Under the pieces are notes generated by a model, which saw nothing but the letters and a program-made list of their open reading frames with translations, was not told where the DNA came from and searched no databases. Shown here piece by piece: positions 7,538 through 8,370 of a stretch of DNA of 8,370 bases. Source of the DNA: an uncultured Solobacterium sp. (lineage in GTDB: Bacteria > Bacillota_I > Bacilli_A > Erysipelotrichales > Erysipelotrichaceae); NCBI GenBank assembly GCA_905235315.1, contig CAJOLG010000075.1:1-8370 (forward strand), in the 5' to 3' direction. Every line of letters begins with the position of its first letter. Position 1 is the first letter of the stretch. The translations under genes and the position numbers were made by a program.

Positions 7538-7565
7538 TTGAAAACCGCGCAGAGCGTGCTATAGT
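7538..7565 (+). promoter_or_regulatory. Promoter of ssrA (extended -10)
   Basis: TTGAAA (7538-7543) and TATAGT (7560-7565) are separated by 16 nt, with TG at 7557-7558 directly upstream of the -10 (TGCTATAGT). The predicted start near 7571-7573 lies about 21 nt before the mature tmRNA 5' end. The promoter begins 19 nt after the stop of the transglutaminase-like gene, giving ssrA independent expression, as expected for an abundant RNA. Confidence 0.85.
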
Positions 7566-7570
7566 AAACA

Positions 7571-7588
7571 TGCGCCGGTAAGGGCGCA
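7571..7588 (+). other. Leader hairpin of pre-tmRNA
   Basis: TGCGCC (7571-7576) pairs perfectly with GGCGCA (7583-7588) around a 6-nt loop. It starts at about the predicted transcription start and ends 5 nt before the mature tmRNA 5' end. It would be cut off by RNase P, and may protect the precursor or help the acceptor stem fold separately. Confidence 0.55.
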
Positions 7589-7593
7589 CATCT

Positions 7594-7950
7594 GGGGATG
7601 TAAAGGTTTCGACAGGTTTCAGTTTGATTCAGGCTGCAGTGGAGTTGTGACCTAATCACAGAAAATTTAAACGCAAACACTAACAGAAGCGCAAGCTTCG
7701 CTTTCGCTGCCTAAGGGACAAGAGGTCCTGCAGTGAACCCGGTCTGTGGATTCGCCGTTTGACACAGGCTGCGTAAACAAACGGATAAGGTGAACCCGAT
7801 GTCTGTAGGGGGAACCCGACAATTAACAGACAAATTCAGCAGACGGTTCGCTTACTGTCGTGTCTGCTGTCTTACCTTACAGTAGGATAAACTGTAGATG
7901 CCTGAATGTGGGGCTACTCTTGGACAGGGGTTCGACTCCCCTCATCTCCA
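7594..7950 (+). ncRNA. ssrA: Transfer-messenger RNA (tmRNA)
   Basis: tmRNA acts as alanyl-tRNA and then as mRNA to rescue stalled ribosomes and tag the nascent protein. The acceptor stem pairs GGGGATG (7594-7600) with CATCTCC (7943-7949), with one G-U, and A7950 is the discriminator. The T-arm is AGGGG-TTCGACT-CCCCT (7926-7942). The long helix 2 joins ATTCAGGC (7627-7634) to GCCTGAAT (7900-7907). A pseudoknot combines CTGTG/CACAG (7744-7748, 7763-7767) with CCGTTTG/CAAACGG (7755-7761, 7778-7784). Another helix joins TGTCTGT to ACAGACA (7800-7806, 7826-7832). The last pseudoknot uses CAGCAGAC/GTCTGCTG (7837-7844, 7862-7869) and TACTGT/ACAGTA (7853-7858, 7879-7884). The terminal CCA is not encoded, since TTA follows A7950, so CCA must be added enzymatically. 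The partner smpB lies upstream on the same strand. Confidence 0.97.
7673..7714 (+). other. tmRNA tag-peptide reading frame
   Basis: The frame from resume codon GCA (7673) to TAA (7712-7714) encodes ANTNRSASFAFAA. It ends in the hydrophobic Ala-Ala degron type recognised by ClpXP-like proteases. The stop falls within helix 5, formed by CGCTGC and GCAGTG. The resume codon was chosen by analogy with other tmRNAs (A-rich context TTTAAAC before GCA). The downstream part and the stop are firm, the first residue slightly less so. Confidence 0.82.
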
Positions 7951-7965
7951 TTAAAAAAGGCTTAA

Positions 7966-8022
7966 TGTCCTTCAAAAATCAAATTATCCTGAAAATGGAA
8001 AAATGAGTTATCCTGAAGGACA
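7966..8022. repeat. Inverted and direct repeats just past the tmRNA
   Basis: TGTCCTTCA (7966-7974) and TGAAGGACA (8014-8022) are a perfect 9-bp inverted repeat bounding 57 bp. Inside, TTATCCTGAA occurs twice (7984-7993 and 8008-8017) with a 24-bp period, the second copy overlapping the right arm. The unit begins with TG and ends with CA. It could be a transposon-end remnant, a miniature element, or a structured trailer of the ssrA transcript. I find no flanking target duplication. Confidence 0.5.
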
Positions 8023-8026
8023 ACGC

Positions 8027-8042
8027 GGTTTTTAATAAAACC
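8027..8042 (+). other. Small AT-rich hairpin
   Basis: GGTTTT (8027-8032) and AAAACC (8037-8042) form a perfect 6-bp stem with the loop TAAT. No T-tract follows. Its role is unknown; it lies between the repeat unit and the strong terminator. Confidence 0.4.
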
Positions 8043-8059
8043 AAATCCAGAAACAGAGG

Positions 8060-8090
8060 AAGACTTCGTTAATCGAGGTCTTTTTCTTTT
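8060..8090 (+). terminator. Intrinsic terminator downstream of ssrA
   Basis: AAGACTTCG (8060-8068) pairs with CGAGGTCTT (8074-8082) as 9 bp including one G-U, around the loop TTAAT. The T-rich tail TTTTTCTTTT (8081-8090) follows. It is the first convincing terminator after tmRNA and would leave a 3' trailer of about 130 nt containing the repeats at 7966-8022. Confidence 0.82.
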
Positions 8091-8370
8091 ATATCAAAGC
8101 TTCAATTCCTGACATCATCAATCACCCGATGAAATACGCTAAAACAGCATAAATAAAGGATTTAAGGCAATTCAATATATATGGGAAAGAACCTCAAAAA
8201 AGAAAAGCGAGCGGAATATCCACAGATATGGAGCGAGCAATTGTCCTGTAGAAACACCTGAAGAAAAAAAGACAAGTGAGAATAATTTAAAATTCCATCT
8301 TTGGGATAAAAAAGATTTACGGGAACAGATTGGATAATCCTTCTTTTTTGTATCAGATATGATTTGGCAT
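8091..8370. other. AT-rich stretch without a recognised gene
   Basis: GC content falls to about 28-33% in sampled lines, against about 60% in the genes upstream. No frame with a good start reaches 60 codons. An ATG at 8181 opens a 26-residue frame beginning MGKNLKKEKR, ending at 8261, without a strong ribosome binding site. A 64-codon frame at 8143-8337 lacks any standard start. Nothing here is supported as an expressed gene; it may be an eroded remnant or the edge of an acquired region. Confidence 0.5.

Noticed and set aside
8143..8337. 64-codon open frame on the + strand in the AT-rich tail
   Set aside because: It has no ATG, GTG or TTG start and no recognised motif; open length alone is weak evidence in 195 nt. 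It is noted as a possible remnant only.
8313..8352. Possible second terminator near the window end (T-run at about 8341-8349)
   Set aside because: The candidate stem before the T-run is only about 4 bp and does not form a convincing hairpin.
1..8370. CRISPR array, riboswitch or additional tRNA genes
   Set aside because: No regularly spaced repeats, no leader with a recognisable riboswitch core, and no cloverleaf other than the tRNA-like ends of tmRNA were seen by reading both strands.

Overview
The window reads as ordinary chromosome of a Gram-positive Bacillota bacterium. The gene order secG, rnr, smpB, ssrA is a classic Firmicutes arrangement, promoters are sigma-A-like and every gene has a good Shine-Dalgarno. 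The coding part is GC-rich (roughly 55-60% by hand count on samples). A strictly anaerobic gut lineage such as Erysipelotrichia would fit the flavodiiron protein and the small SecG, but this placement is inference and not proven by the sequence. All protein genes and the tmRNA lie on the + strand.

Layout: (1) positions 1-1250 hold the 3' two thirds of a phosphoglucomutase/phosphomannomutase whose start lies outside the window. (2) 1306-1863 encodes a small protein with two predicted membrane segments and a complete-looking GIY-YIG domain. (3) 1954-3156 is an A-type flavodiiron protein (FprA-like). (4) A strong extended -10 promoter at 3166-3194 drives secG (3229-3450), followed by a textbook terminator. 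(5) rnr (RNase R, start chosen at 3508) overlaps smpB (5759-6229) by 23 nt. (6) 6284-7519 encodes a membrane-anchored, secreted transglutaminase-like protein. (7) ssrA (tmRNA, 7594-7950) has its own promoter and encodes a tag read as ANTNRSASFAFAA. (8) From 7951 to the end the sequence becomes AT-rich (about 30-35% GC in sampled lines). It carries repeats and a strong terminator but no convincing gene.

Functionally, rnr, smpB and ssrA form the trans-translation module: SmpB delivers tmRNA to stalled ribosomes, tmRNA tags the nascent peptide for proteolysis, and RNase R degrades the defective mRNA. SecG belongs to the SecYEG translocon. The transglutaminase-like gene between smpB and ssrA has no evident link to ribosome rescue and looks like an insertion into an otherwise conserved cluster.

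I do not see a clearly new biological system. The points most worth checking are the membrane-anchored GIY-YIG protein, the transglutaminase-like gene inside the trans-translation cluster, and the abrupt composition change with repeats and a possible integrase-like scrap just after the tmRNA 3' end, which is a common integration site.
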